Shown one piece after another: positions 42,123-51,048 of a DNA stretch of 64,000 bases. Within the stretch, counting starts at the first letter, position 1. Each line of letters begins with the position of its first letter. Both the position numbers and the translations under genes were made by a program. Source of the DNA: PNAI01 sp035574295. Its GTDB lineage: Bacteria; Pseudomonadota; Alphaproteobacteria; Rhizobiales; Xanthobacteraceae. The notes beneath the pieces were generated by a model that saw nothing but the letters and a program-made list of their open reading frames with translations, was not told where the DNA came from and made no database searches. The stretch lies in assembly GCA_035574295.1 (NCBI GenBank), contig DATLYX010000066.1, forward strand, positions 33,919-97,918, given 5' to 3'.

Positions 42123-42514
42123 TGGAAATCGACCGGCCGGAAGTGGTGCAAGAAGTACGCGAAATCTTCGAACGCTATGAGCGGGCGCTGATGGCGAACG
42201 ATGTGGCGACGCTCAACGCGATGTTTCACGATGACGGGCGGACGATCCGCTACGGGGCGGCGGAGAATCTCTATGGCCACGCCGAGATCGGCAAATTCCG
42301 TGCAACGCGCTCGCCCGTGGGTCTCGAACGGTCGCTGTCGCGCACCGTCATTACCACGTTCGGCCGCGATTTCGCGGTGGCTTCCACCCTGTTTCATCGC
42401 CCGGCGCAGCCGGGCAAGATCGGCCGTCAGATGCAGACGTGGGTCCGCTTCGACAGCGGCTGGCGGATCGTAGCCGCGCACGTCAGCGTCATCGACCAAC
42501 CGCCTGGTCGTTGA
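42122..42514 (+). CDS. AtzH/HpxZ-like (DUF3225) NTF2-fold protein
   Basis: A 130-residue protein beginning with a helix like V-V-Q-E-V-R-E-I-F-E-R-Y-E-R-A-L, followed by F-H-D-D-G-R-T-I-R-Y-G and a Q-T-W-V-R-F-D strand. These features match the AtzH/HpxZ group, found with amidases such as AtzF, AtzE and oxalurate-degrading enzymes. AtzH of the cyanuric acid pathway helps convert a biuret-derived dicarboxamide to allophanate. The allophanate hydrolase gene lies about 700 bp away on the opposite strand, which supports this assignment. Good AGGGAGG site upstream. Confidence 0.78.
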   Translation: MEIDRPEVVQEVREIFERYERALMANDVATLNAMFHDDGRTIRYGAAENLYGHAEIGKFRATRSPVGLERSLSRTVITTFGRDFAVASTLFHRPAQPGKIGRQMQTWVRFDSGWRIVAAHVSVIDQPPGR

Positions 42515-42516
42515 CG

Positions 42517-43179
42517 ATGAGTCTTTTGGCCGACACCGCGCCGCGCACGCTCGCCGAAGGGTTGCGGGTGCAGCTCGCCGACGAGATCGTCTCCGGCGCG
42601 CTCGAGCCCGGCGCCGTGCTGGACGAGATGAATCTGGCCCGGCGCTTCGGCGTTTCTCGCACGCCGGTGCGCGAGGCGATCCGCCAGCTCTCCGCCAGCG
42701 GCCTGGTCGAGACGCGGCCGCATCGCGCGGCGGTGGTGGCGCAACCGAGCGCCGAGCGGCTGCTCGGCATGTTCGAGGCGATGGCGGAGCTGGAGGCCCT
42801 GTGCGCCGGCCTCTCCGCCGAGCGGATGACCGGCGCAGAGCGCAGAGCGCTCGAGGCGTGCCACGAGGATCTGCGCCGCCTGATCCATATCGGCGATCCG
42901 CTGCGCTTCTCCGAGCTGAACGAGGCGTTTCATAGCCTCATCTACGCGGGCGCCCACAACGGCTACCTTGCCGAGCAGACGATCGCCACGCGAGCGCGCG
43001 TGCGGCCGTTTCGCCGCGCCCAGTTTCGCAACCTCGGGCGGCTGGCCAATTCGCACGCCGAGCATGATCGCGTTGTCACCGCGATTCTGCGCGGCGAGCG
43101 CCCCGCCGCGGTGGCGGCGATGCGCGCCCACATCATGCGAGTGCGCGAGGAGTATGAGATTTATCTCGGCACCCGATAG
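42517..43179 (+). CDS. GntR-family (FCD) transcriptional regulator
   Basis: A 220-residue regulator with an N-terminal winged helix (about 10-75; F-G-V-S-R-T-P-V-R-E-A near 46) and a C-terminal FCD ligand domain (about 85-215) whose H/D metal residues include F-H-S-L-I near 143 and N-S-H-A-E-H near 187. Last gene of the importer operon, 2 bp after the AtzH-like gene. It likely controls this operon, perhaps through the palindrome at 36435. Ligand unknown. Confidence 0.88.
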   Translation: MSLLADTAPRTLAEGLRVQLADEIVSGALEPGAVLDEMNLARRFGVSRTPVREAIRQLSASGLVETRPHRAAVVAQPSAERLLGMFEAMAELEALCAGLSAERMTGAERRALEACHEDLRRLIHIGDPLRFSELNEAFHSLIYAGAHNGYLAEQTIATRARVRPFRRAQFRNLGRLANSHAEHDRVVTAILRGERPAAVAAMRAHIMRVREEYEIYLGTR

Positions 43180-43212
43180 GGCGCACAATGCCCGCCCGGT
43201 CATGCCGGCGGT

Positions 43213-45015
43213 TCAGGCGCGAAGTTTCTGCCGCGCGACGAAGGCGCGCCACCCCCCGAAGCTGGAAATATCCGTTGCTTGTGCGACCGCTGCGGCCTCC
43301 ACCAAGAACCCTTTTACGGTTTCCCCGTCGGCGAGGGTGACGGTGCCGATCGAGAGCGGCGGAGGTATGGTCGCCACGAATTTGCCGAACGCGGCAACAG
43401 GCAGCGCCCACAATTCCACTTCGATGGCAACGCCGTCGTTGTCTGCGACGCGGAGCAGACCCGGTTTCTGGGGCCGCGCGTCCGCAAGCGCAAACAACCG
43501 ATAGCCCGGTGCGGTCAAGGTCGTTTTCAGAAAGCGCGCGCCGAGCTTGATCAGCTCGCCGTTCAGCGGCATGCCGGACAGATGTGCCCCCACGACCGCG
43601 ATTGCGATTTCGTCCGAGCGCGGCGCTGCGGTGAGCGGCGGCAGCCGCGGCTGCGCAACACCGAGGGCGCCGAGTGTAAGGCCGGTTGCCGCATGAAACT
43701 CGCGGCCGATGGAGACGAGCAGCGCGTCTCGGCCGGCAGGTGCGAGAAATGTCACGCCGAACGGTGTGCCGTCCTGCGCAATAGTCGCAGGGATCGCAAG
43801 GCCGGCAAGCTCGAGCAGGTTCACGAAATTCGTATAGGTGCCCAGTCGGCTGTTGAGGCCGATGGGATCGCGGCTCACCTGGTCGACGGTGTAGGCGGCC
43901 GGAGCCGTCGGCACCATCAGCGCATCGACGCACGCCAATTGCCGGTGGGCGGCACCGCGCAACTCGGCGAGCCGATAGAAGGCCTGGAAGGCATCGACCG
44001 CCGTTGCTCGCTTGCCTCCGAGAATGATCTTGCGTGTGACCGGGTGCGCCTGTTTGGGATGTCGGGCGATGAAGTCGCCGACGGCCGCATAGCGTTCCGC
44101 CACCCATGGGCCGTCGTAGAGCAGCCGTGCTGTTTCAAGGAATGGCCGCAGATCGATTTCGATCACCGCATATCCGAGGCGTGCTGCGAGGTCGCATGCG
44201 GCATCGAACGCCGCTTTGGCGCGCCGGTCGCCGAAAAATTTCCGATCCGCCGGGCGTGGCACGGCAATGCGTGTTCCTGGCGCAAGTGGACCCGGCGCGC
44301 CGAGCGCGAACGCTTTCGTGCAGGGATCGGCGGCATCGGGGCCGGCGATCGCACAAAGCGCGGCCCAGGCGTCGTCGGCGGTCAACGCAAAGATCGAGAC
44401 GCAATCGAGCGAGCGGCAGGCCGGCACGACGCCCGCATTCGACACCAGGCCGAGGCTCGGCTTCAGTCCGACGATGTTGTTGAGGCCCGCCGGCACGCGG
44501 CCCGAGCCGGCGGTATCCGTGCCGAGCGCGAGCGGCACAAGGCCGGCAGCCACCGCAACCGCAGAACCCGAACTCGACCCGCCGGGGATGAGTTTCGGGT
44601 TGTGAGGATTGCGGGGAATGCCGTAGGGCGTGCGGACGCCGACCAGGCCGGTCGCGAATTGGTCGAGATTGGTCTTGCCGATGACGATGGCGCCGGCCGC
44701 TTTGAGGCGCTCGACGGCCGTTGCGTCGCGCTTCGGTCGATAGGCATAAGCGGGGCAGCCCGCAGTGGTGGGAAGCCCTCTGACGTCGATGTTGTCCTTG
44801 ACGGCAACCGGAACGCCATAGAGCGGACGGCCGGATTGACCTTCGGCCGCAAGCGCCCTGGCCTCGGCGAGGACTTCGTTCTCAGGGCGAAGCGCAATGA
44901 AAACGGCATCATCCCCATGCGCGCGAATGCGCTCATAGCAGCGGGCAACCGTATCCGCAGGGGTCGATGTGCCAGCCCGATGCGCCGCGACAATTTCAGC
45001 AACCGTCTCAGCCAC
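43213..45015 (-). CDS. atzF: Allophanate hydrolase
   Basis: A 600-residue amidase-signature enzyme with an additional C-terminal domain. The catalytic Lys-Ser-Ser set is visible at V-A-V-K-D-N-I-D and G-G-S-S-S-G-S, with A-G-S-G-R-V-P-A. The final third holds V-V-G-A-H-L-S-G-M-P-L-N, typical of AtzF/DUR1,2 allophanate hydrolases. It splits allophanate into ammonia and CO2. The GTG at 45015 has GGAG 7 bp upstream; longer starts lack homology. Convergent with the GntR gene. No atzD, atzE or urea carboxylase gene is seen here. Confidence 0.88.
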   Translation of the reverse strand: MAETVAEIVAAHRAGTSTPADTVARCYERIRAHGDDAVFIALRPENEVLAEARALAAEGQSGRPLYGVPVAVKDNIDVRGLPTTAGCPAYAYRPKRDATAVERLKAAGAIVIGKTNLDQFATGLVGVRTPYGIPRNPHNPKLIPGGSSSGSAVAVAAGLVPLALGTDTAGSGRVPAGLNNIVGLKPSLGLVSNAGVVPACRSLDCVSIFALTADDAWAALCAIAGPDAADPCTKAFALGAPGPLAPGTRIAVPRPADRKFFGDRRAKAAFDAACDLAARLGYAVIEIDLRPFLETARLLYDGPWVAERYAAVGDFIARHPKQAHPVTRKIILGGKRATAVDAFQAFYRLAELRGAAHRQLACVDALMVPTAPAAYTVDQVSRDPIGLNSRLGTYTNFVNLLELAGLAIPATIAQDGTPFGVTFLAPAGRDALLVSIGREFHAATGLTLGALGVAQPRLPPLTAAPRSDEIAIAVVGAHLSGMPLNGELIKLGARFLKTTLTAPGYRLFALADARPQKPGLLRVADNDGVAIEVELWALPVAAFGKFVATIPPPLSIGTVTLADGETVKGFLVEAAAVAQATDISSFGGWRAFVARQKLRA

Positions 45016-45240
45016 AGGTAGCTCCGGGTGTGCGTGACGGTTCGTTCTGCCACAGAAGGGAGCTTTGAGGGAGGCCCGAACACCTCCGCCGGAAGTCCAG
45101 AACGGAACCGGGGCGGCCTCAAAAATGAGGATCTTCGCCGATGCCGCCCCCGCACTGAAATCGCCGCATGCCCGCTCGCGTCTTGGCATACCGACAACAG
45201 CCGCCCCCTGAAAAGAGGCCGCCCCGAGCCGCGCGCCACG

Positions 45241-45278
45241 CCCGGGATAAATTCAATCTTAGGTCATCACGCTTTTAG
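45241..45278. repeat. Short copy of the dispersed intergenic repeat
   Basis: CCCGGGATAAATTCAATCTTAGG followed by TCATCACGCTTTTA: the tail unit found also at 30110 and inverted at 58811. It lies just downstream of leuC. The remaining 220 bp up to atzF hold no gene that I can support. Confidence 0.6.
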
Positions 45279-45285
45279 CTTGAGC

Positions 45286-46692
45286 TTAGCGCCACTCCCG
45301 CACATCCACGAAGTGCCCGGCGATGGCGGCCGCCGCCGCCATGGCCGGCGATACGAGATGGGTGCGGCCGCGCACGCCCTGCCGGCCCTCGAAGTTGCGG
45401 TTCGAGGTCGAAGCGCAACGCTCGCCCGGCGCGAGCTTGTCCGGGTTCATGGCCAGACACATGGAGCAGCCGGGCTCGCGCCACTCGAATCCTGCAGCGA
45501 TGAAAATCTTGTCGAGCCCTTCGGCCTCCGCCTGTTCCTTCACCAGACCTGACCCCGGCACCACCATGGCCTTCACAGCGGGGTTGACCCGCTTGCCCTC
45601 GACGATCTTCGCCGCCGCGCGCAAATCCTCGATGCGCGAGTTGGTGCACGAGCCGAGGAACGCCCGGTCGATCTTGATGTCGGTGATCTTCTCGCCGCCC
45701 TTGAGCCCCATGTATTCGAGCGCGCGTTCTGCCGCCCGGCGCTTGTTCTCGTCGGCAATCTCGGAGGGGATCGGCACGCGGCCGGTCACCGACACCACCT
45801 GCTCCGGGCTCGTGCCCCAAGTGACAAGCGGCGGCAGCTTGGCTGCGTCGAGCTTGATCTCGCGGTCGAAAGCGGCACCCTCGTCGGAACGCAGGGTCTC
45901 CCAGTAACGCATCGCCTCGTCCCAGGCCTTTCCCTTGGGCGCTTTTGGCCGGCCCTTCAGGAACTCGAACGCTTTCTCATCCGGCGCGATCAGGCCGGCA
46001 CGGGCGCCGCCCTCGATCGACATGTTGCACACCGTCATGCGCCCTTCCATCGACAGCGACCGGATCGCCTCGCCGGCGTACTCGATGGTGTAGCCCGTGC
46101 CGCCGCCGGCCCCGATCTCGCCGATGATGCCGAGGATGATGTCCTTGGCCGTGACGCCTTGCGGCAGCTTGCCGTCCACCACGATGCGCATGTTTTTCGA
46201 CTTGCGCTGGATCAGCGTCTGCGTTGCGAGCACATGCTCGACTTCGGAGGTGCCGATGCCGTAGGCGAGCGCGCCGAACGCGCCGTGGGTGGCGGTGTGG
46301 CTGTCGCCGCACACGAGCGTGACACCGGGCAGCGTGAAACCCTGCTCCGGGCCGATCACATGCACGATGCCCTGCCGCTTGTCGAATTCGTCAAAATATT
46401 CGAGGCCGAAAAGTTTGGCGTTCTCGGCCAGGTAGGCGATCTGCGCCTCGCTCTCGGGATCGGGGTTCTTTTGCCGGCGATCGGTGGTCGGCACGTTGTG
46501 ATCGACCACGCACAATGTCTTCTCCGGCGCGCGCACCTTGCGGCCCGACAGGCGAAGGTTCTCGAACGCCTGCGGGCTTGTGACCTCGTGCACGAGATGC
46601 CGGTCGATGTAGATCAGGCAGGTGCCGTCCGGCTGCTCGTCCACCACGTGATCGTCCCAGATTTTGTCGTACAGGGTGCGCGGCTTGCTCAT
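45286..46692 (-). CDS. leuC: 3-Isopropylmalate dehydratase large subunit
   Basis: A 468-residue aconitase-family protein of leucine biosynthesis. Cluster cysteines lie in G-S-C-T-N-S-R and C-S-M-C-L-A-M-N; G-D-S-H-T-A-T-H-G-A-F is the substrate segment. The ATG at 46692 gives M-S-K-P-R-T-L-Y-D-K, the usual start. LeuD is not adjacent. It follows rplS in the same direction after 138 bp, as in related Rhizobiales. Confidence 0.96.
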   Translation of the reverse strand: MSKPRTLYDKIWDDHVVDEQPDGTCLIYIDRHLVHEVTSPQAFENLRLSGRKVRAPEKTLCVVDHNVPTTDRRQKNPDPESEAQIAYLAENAKLFGLEYFDEFDKRQGIVHVIGPEQGFTLPGVTLVCGDSHTATHGAFGALAYGIGTSEVEHVLATQTLIQRKSKNMRIVVDGKLPQGVTAKDIILGIIGEIGAGGGTGYTIEYAGEAIRSLSMEGRMTVCNMSIEGGARAGLIAPDEKAFEFLKGRPKAPKGKAWDEAMRYWETLRSDEGAAFDREIKLDAAKLPPLVTWGTSPEQVVSVTGRVPIPSEIADENKRRAAERALEYMGLKGGEKITDIKIDRAFLGSCTNSRIEDLRAAAKIVEGKRVNPAVKAMVVPGSGLVKEQAEAEGLDKIFIAAGFEWREPGCSMCLAMNPDKLAPGERCASTSNRNFEGRQGVRGRTHLVSPAMAAAAAIAGHFVDVREWR

Positions 46693-46830
46693 TGGGAGAC
46701 CTTCGGTCACGCGACTACCGATCGATAACTTTTCGATGACCTATGAAGCCTGAACTTATGCTGCCTGTTCGTCCGGCGAAAGAGTGCGAAGATTGCGGCT
46801 GCGGCGAGGGCGTCGGCCAATGCCCCGCGT

Positions 46831-47232
46831 CTATTCCTTCGCCGCGGCTTCGGCGGCCGCCTGTTCGGCGCCCGGGCCCTGGCCCTCGGCGATGCGCGCC
46901 TTCTTGCCGCGCCGTCCGCGCAGGTAATAGAGCTTGGCGCGCCGCACCTTGCCGCGCCGCACGATCTTGATCGAGTCGATCATCGGCGAGTACAGGGGGA
47001 AGACGCGCTCGACGCCTTCGCCGTAGGAAATCTTCCGCACGGTGAAATTTGCATTCACGCCGCTGCCGGCCCGCGCGATGCACACACCCTCATAGGCCTG
47101 GATGCGGGTCCGCTCTCCTTCCACGACCTTGACATTCACCACCACCGTGTCGCCCGGCTGAAAGTCCGGGATTTCCTTGCCGGCGGAGAGTTTGGCGACC
47201 TGTTCTTTTTCGAACTGCTGCAGCAAATTCAT
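46831..47232 (-). CDS. rplS: 50S ribosomal protein L19
   Basis: A 133-residue protein with the L19 core (F-Q-P-G-D-T-V-V-V, R-I-Q-A-Y-E-G-V-C, R-V-F-P-L-Y-S-P and K-L-Y-Y-L-R) and a variable C-terminal tail rich in alanine, glutamate and lysine. It is the last gene of the rpsP-rimM-trmD-rplS set. Confidence 0.97.
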   Translation of the reverse strand: MNLLQQFEKEQVAKLSAGKEIPDFQPGDTVVVNVKVVEGERTRIQAYEGVCIARAGSGVNANFTVRKISYGEGVERVFPLYSPMIDSIKIVRRGKVRRAKLYYLRGRRGKKARIAEGQGPGAEQAAAEAAAKE

Positions 47233-47325
47233 AATAATTCTCCAACGGCGGCAACGCTTTGACAGCGCGCAATTTCAGGGGCTTGTCCGGGTCGGGCGGG
47301 GTTCTACGACAAAGATCGGCCTTTG

Positions 47326-48036
47326 TCACCCGTCCCGCTTGCGCCCTTTCAGGCGTGCCAGATAGGCCGCCCAGAGATCTGGCCGCCGCTCGCGCGTGAT
47401 CCGTTCCGCCTCTGCCCGCCGCCAGGCCGCGACCTTGGCATGGTCGCCGCTGGTGAGCACCTCGGGGATCGGCCGGTTCTCGAACACCGCCGGCCGCGTG
47501 TATTGGGGATATTCCAGCAACCCCTGCGCAAAGCTTTCCTCGGCGAGGGAGGCCTCTTTCCCCACCACGCCCGGCAGCAGTCGCACGCAGGCGTCAATCA
47601 GCGCGCAGGCGGCAATCTCGCCGCCGGAGAGCACGTAGTCGCCGATGGAAATCTCCTCGAGGCCGCGCGCCTCGATCACCCGCTCGTCGATGCCTTCGTA
47701 GCGGCCGCACACCACGATGACCCCGGTGCCGCGCGCAAGTTCGGCAACACGCGCCTGCGTCAAGGGTACGCCGCGCGGGCTCATCAGAAGGCGCGGGCGC
47801 TTGGCCGTGGGCACCGCATCGATCGCCCGCGCGATCACGTCCGGCTTCATCACCATGCCCGGCCCGCCGCCGGCCGGCGTGTCGTCCACGGTATGGTGCT
47901 TGTCGGTTGCGAACTTGCGCAGGTCGACCGCCTCGATCGACCAGATTTTCGCGTGCAAAGCCTTGCCGGCGAGGCTTACGCCGAGCGGCCCCGGAAAGAT
48001 TTCCGGAAAGATGGTCAGCACCGTTGCGCGCCACAT
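47326..48036 (-). CDS. trmD: tRNA (guanine37-N1)-methyltransferase
   Basis: A 236-residue SPOUT methyltransferase. The trefoil-knot motifs C-G-R-Y-E-G-I-D-E-R and I-G-D-Y-V-L-S-G-G-E are visible, with G-G-G-P-G-M-V-M-K near 60. It methylates G37 of tRNA to prevent frameshifting. The start overlaps the rimM stop by one base (TGATG). Confidence 0.97.
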   Translation of the reverse strand: MWRATVLTIFPEIFPGPLGVSLAGKALHAKIWSIEAVDLRKFATDKHHTVDDTPAGGGPGMVMKPDVIARAIDAVPTAKRPRLLMSPRGVPLTQARVAELARGTGVIVVCGRYEGIDERVIEARGLEEISIGDYVLSGGEIAACALIDACVRLLPGVVGKEASLAEESFAQGLLEYPQYTRPAVFENRPIPEVLTSGDHAKVAAWRRAEAERITRERRPDLWAAYLARLKGRKRDG

Positions 48037-48524
48037 CAGTCGCTCTCGATCAGCGGCTCGACGATGATCCGCCCACCCGCCAGATCGACGTTCGGCACGG
48101 TGCGATGGGTGAACGGAACGAGCGTCACTTTGCCGTCTCTGGTGATCTCGATCAGGTCGCCGGCGCCGTGATTATAGATCGCCGTCACCTTGCCGAGCGG
48201 TGCGCCGTCGGCGGTTTCCGCCGCAAGCCCGATCAGGTCGGCATGGTAGAACGTATCGGCGTCCTCCGTCGGCGGCAGTCGTTCGCGCGGCACATAGAGC
48301 CGCTGATTGGTGAGTCGCGCGGCGGCATCGCGGTCGTGCACGCCGGAGAGGCGGGCGATAAAATAGATTTTGCCCGGCCGCAGCGCCGTGATCTCGAACT
48401 CCTGCCCATCCTCGGTTTGCACCGGCCCATAGGCCGTCACCGCCGTCGGATCCTGGGTAAATGAGAACAGCCGCACCGCGCCGTGCACGCCGTGCGGGGC
48501 GCCGATTTGCCCGACGCAGATCAT
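48036..48524 (-). CDS. rimM: 16S rRNA processing protein RimM
   Basis: A 162-residue protein: RimM N-terminal domain (V-G-Q-I-G-A-P-H-G-V-H-G near 4-15) and PRC-barrel domain from about 90. It assists maturation of the 30S head. The ATG at 48524 is right; the upstream in-frame extension is made of a palindromic repeat and is not coding. Confidence 0.95.
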   Translation of the reverse strand: MICVGQIGAPHGVHGAVRLFSFTQDPTAVTAYGPVQTEDGQEFEITALRPGKIYFIARLSGVHDRDAAARLTNQRLYVPRERLPPTEDADTFYHADLIGLAAETADGAPLGKVTAIYNHGAGDLIEITRDGKVTLVPFTHRTVPNVDLAGGRIIVEPLIESD

Positions 48525-48530
48525 GTTCCT

Positions 48531-48634
48531 CCTCTCCCCTTGCGGGGGAGGATTGCCGCGCGCGGCGCGCGACCCGCCACCCGGTTCTCGCGGACTTCGT
48601 CCACTCGAACCACCCTCTCCTGGAAGAGGAGAGG
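48531..48634. repeat. Palindromic repeat element between rpsP and rimM (CCTCTCC family)
   Basis: Two small hairpins bound the element: CCTCTCCCC with GGGGGAGG (48531-48551) and CCTCTCC with GGAGAGG (48614-48634). The same layout and end words occur in frame inside the rluA gene at 54936-55050. The element splits the rpsP-rimM junction by about 160 bp, but transcription can continue. Confidence 0.7.
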
Positions 48635-48683
48635 ATTTGCGTCTGCGTTTTGCGAGCGGCCGCCGCGCCACGACGCAAGGCGA

Positions 48684-49064
48684 TCAGCTCGCGGCCGGCT
48701 GCTCGGCCGGTTTCGCCGCGCCGCCGGCCGGCCCGCCCTTGGCCGCCGCTTCCGCTTGCGCCTTGCGCTCTTTGCGCGGCACCGCCTTGATCGGATTGTG
48801 GCGCTTCTCCCGCTTGGCGATGCCTGCCGCATCGAGGAAGCGCAACACGCGGTCGGACGGCTGCGCGCCCTTGGCGAGCCAGCTCTTGCACTTCTCCAGA
48901 TCGAGCTTGAGGCGTTCCGGCTTGTCCTTCGGCAACAGCGGATTGTAATAGCCGAGCCGCTCGATGAAGCGGCCGTCGCGCGGCGCGCGGCTGTCGGCCG
49001 CCACGATGTGATAGAACGGCCGCTTTTTCGTGCCCGCGCGCGCCATGCGGATGACAACTGGCAT
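48684..49064 (-). CDS. rpsP: 30S ribosomal protein S16
   Basis: A 126-residue S16 protein with the standard core (V-V-I-R-M-A-R-A-G-T-K-K-R-P-F-Y and G-Y-Y-N-P-L) and a C-terminal Ala/Lys/Pro tail typical of alphaproteobacteria. First ribosomal gene after ffh in the operon order. Confidence 0.97.
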   Translation of the reverse strand: MPVVIRMARAGTKKRPFYHIVAADSRAPRDGRFIERLGYYNPLLPKDKPERLKLDLEKCKSWLAKGAQPSDRVLRFLDAAGIAKREKRHNPIKAVPRKERKAQAEAAAKGGPAGGAAKPAEQPAAS

Positions 49065-49092
49065 TGAGGCTTCCTTTCTTGCAGTTAGGCTG

Positions 49093-49194
49093 TCATTCCG
49101 GCCGAGCGAGCCAAGCGAGCGAGAGCCGGAATCCATATCCCCGGCGGCGGGGTTATGGATTCCGGGTTCGCCGCTTCGCGTCGCCCCGGAATGA
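49093..49194. repeat. Compound palindromic repeat between ffh and rpsP
   Basis: Outer arms TCATTCCGG (49093) and CCGGAATGA (49186) enclose an inner perfect pair GGAATCCATA (49128) / TATGGATTCC (49154). Such CATTCCGG elements are common between genes of Rhizobiales. Function, if any, could be transcript stabilisation. Confidence 0.7.
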
Positions 49195-49209
49195 ACGGAT
49201 GAGTCGGAG

Positions 49210-50763
49210 TCATTTCTTCTTCCCCAAGCCGGGAAAATCCGGCGGCAGGCCGCCGGGCGTCGGCAGCTTGCCGCCAAGACCGGGCAGCCGGCCGCCGAGG
49301 CCGGGCAATCCGGGCAACTTCGGCGCCGCGGGCGTGTTCGGCGGCACCGCTTGCGGCGCGCCGGGCGGCCCCTGCAGTTTCTGCGCCAGCCGCTGCATGT
49401 CGTCCGGCGACGGCATGGAGCCAAGCCCCAGCATGTTGGCAATCCCCGCAAGCGGCCCGCGTTTGCCGCCGCCCATCGCTTTCATCACATCCGCCATGGT
49501 GCGGTGCATCTTCAGCAGTCGATTGACGTCTTCGACCTTGGTGCCGGAGCCCGCGGCGATGCGTTTCTTGCGGCTCGCCTTGAGAATGTCGGGATGCCGG
49601 CGTTCCTGCGGGGTCATGGAGTCGATGATCGCCATCTGCCGCTTGAGCACCGTCTCGTCGAGATTGCGTTCGGCAAGCTGGTTCTTGATCTTGGCCACCC
49701 CGGGCAGCATGGCCATCAGCCCGCTCATGCCGCCCATCTTCTGCATCTGAACGAGCTGCTCGCGCAGATCCACGAGATCGAACTGGCCCTTGCGCATGCG
49801 CTCGGCCGCGCGGCGGGCCATCTCGGCGTCGATATTGGCCGCCGCCTTTTCGACCAGCGAGACGATGTCGCCCATGCCGAGGATGCGGTCGGCGATGCGC
49901 GCGGGATGAAAATCTTCGAGCGCGTCCAGCTTCTCGCCGGTGCCGATCAGCTTGATCGGCTTGCCGGTGACCGCGCGCATGGACAGCGCGGCGCCGCCGC
50001 GGCCGTCGCCGTCCACCCGCGTCAAAACAATGCCGGTGAGCCCCACGCGCTCGTTGAACGCACGCGCGAGGTTGACTGCGTCCTGGCCCGTGAGCGCGTC
50101 GGCCACCAGCAGCACCTCGTGCGGGGCGGCGGCGCGCTTGACCTCCGCCGCCTCCTGCATCATCGCCTCATCAAGCGTGATGCGGCCGGCGGTGTCGAGC
50201 AGCACCACGTCATAGCCGCCGAGACGCGCCGCCTGCAGGGCGCGATTTACGATCTGCACCGGTGTCTGCCCTTCCACGATCGGCAACGTCGCGACATTGA
50301 TCTGCGACCCGAGCACTGCGAGCTGCTCCATCGCCGCCGGCCGGCGCGTGTCGAGCGAGGCCATCAGCACCTTCTTGTTCATGCGCTCGCTGATGCGCTT
50401 GCCGATTTTCGCCGCGGTGGTGGTTTTGCCGGAGCCCTGCAGGCCGACCAGCATGATCGGCACCGGGGGCGGCGCATTCAGATCGATCGGATCGGCGGTT
50501 GATCCCAAGGTCTCGACCAGCGCGTCGTGGACGATTTTGACCACCATCTGGCCGGGGGTGACCGATTTGATCACCTCCACCCCGACGGCGCGCTGCTTGA
50601 CCTGGTCGCAGAACGCCCGCGCCACGTCGAGCGCCACGTCCGCTTCGAGCAGGGCGCGCCGCACCTCGCGCAGCGCCGCATCCACGTCGGCTTCGGTCAA
50701 GGCGCCGCGCCGCGTGAGGCGGTCCAGAATCCCGGACAGCTTTTCCGACAGGCTGTCGAACAT
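49210..50763 (-). CDS. ffh: Signal recognition particle GTPase Ffh
   Basis: A 517-residue SRP54 protein: N domain, G domain with G-L-Q-G-S-G-K-T-T-T near 107, D-T-A-G-R and T-R-V-D-G-D, and a methionine-rich M domain (about 310-440). A glycine/proline-rich C-terminal tail (about 455-517) with repeated P-G-L-G-G-x-L-P-like units extends beyond the usual end. It targets membrane proteins with 4.5S RNA to FtsY, also encoded in this window. Confidence 0.96.
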   Translation of the reverse strand: MFDSLSEKLSGILDRLTRRGALTEADVDAALREVRRALLEADVALDVARAFCDQVKQRAVGVEVIKSVTPGQMVVKIVHDALVETLGSTADPIDLNAPPPVPIMLVGLQGSGKTTTAAKIGKRISERMNKKVLMASLDTRRPAAMEQLAVLGSQINVATLPIVEGQTPVQIVNRALQAARLGGYDVVLLDTAGRITLDEAMMQEAAEVKRAAAPHEVLLVADALTGQDAVNLARAFNERVGLTGIVLTRVDGDGRGGAALSMRAVTGKPIKLIGTGEKLDALEDFHPARIADRILGMGDIVSLVEKAAANIDAEMARRAAERMRKGQFDLVDLREQLVQMQKMGGMSGLMAMLPGVAKIKNQLAERNLDETVLKRQMAIIDSMTPQERRHPDILKASRKKRIAAGSGTKVEDVNRLLKMHRTMADVMKAMGGGKRGPLAGIANMLGLGSMPSPDDMQRLAQKLQGPPGAPQAVPPNTPAAPKLPGLPGLGGRLPGLGGKLPTPGGLPPDFPGLGKKK

Positions 50764-50776
50764 TTCTCTCGCGACC

Positions 50777-50881
50777 TCACCCGGAGGAGCCGCCGAAGGT
50801 GGCGTCTCGAAGGGTGAGGTCGCCCTTCCTTTGCGCCCTCATCCTTCGAGACGCGCCCTTCGGACGCTGCTCAGGATGAGG
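50777..50881. repeat. Tandem palindromic units upstream of ffh
   Basis: CCTCACCC (50777) pairs with GGGTGAGG (50813), followed by CCTCATCCT (50837) with AGGATGAGG (50873). Units of the form CCTCATCCT...AGGATGAGG are a widespread intergenic repeat in this bacterial group. The ffh promoter must lie within or upstream of them. Confidence 0.65.
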
Positions 50882-51048
50882 CGGTTAAATGCACAATCGC
50901 GCCCGAGGGCGCACCGCGCTGTCGGGCGTTGGCCTCCGGCCTCCTGCGGCCGGTCGGCGGGTGGAAATTCACGGCTCTTTTTTCGAGAGCAGGTGCAACC
51001 TAGGGGCCGCCCGCGCCCGCGTCAAGCCAACCCGCCCCGAAATCTGGA

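Noticed and set aside
48525..48671. N-terminal extension of RimM (49 residues)
   Set aside because: It is translated from a palindromic repeat; the RimM domain begins at the ATG at 48524.
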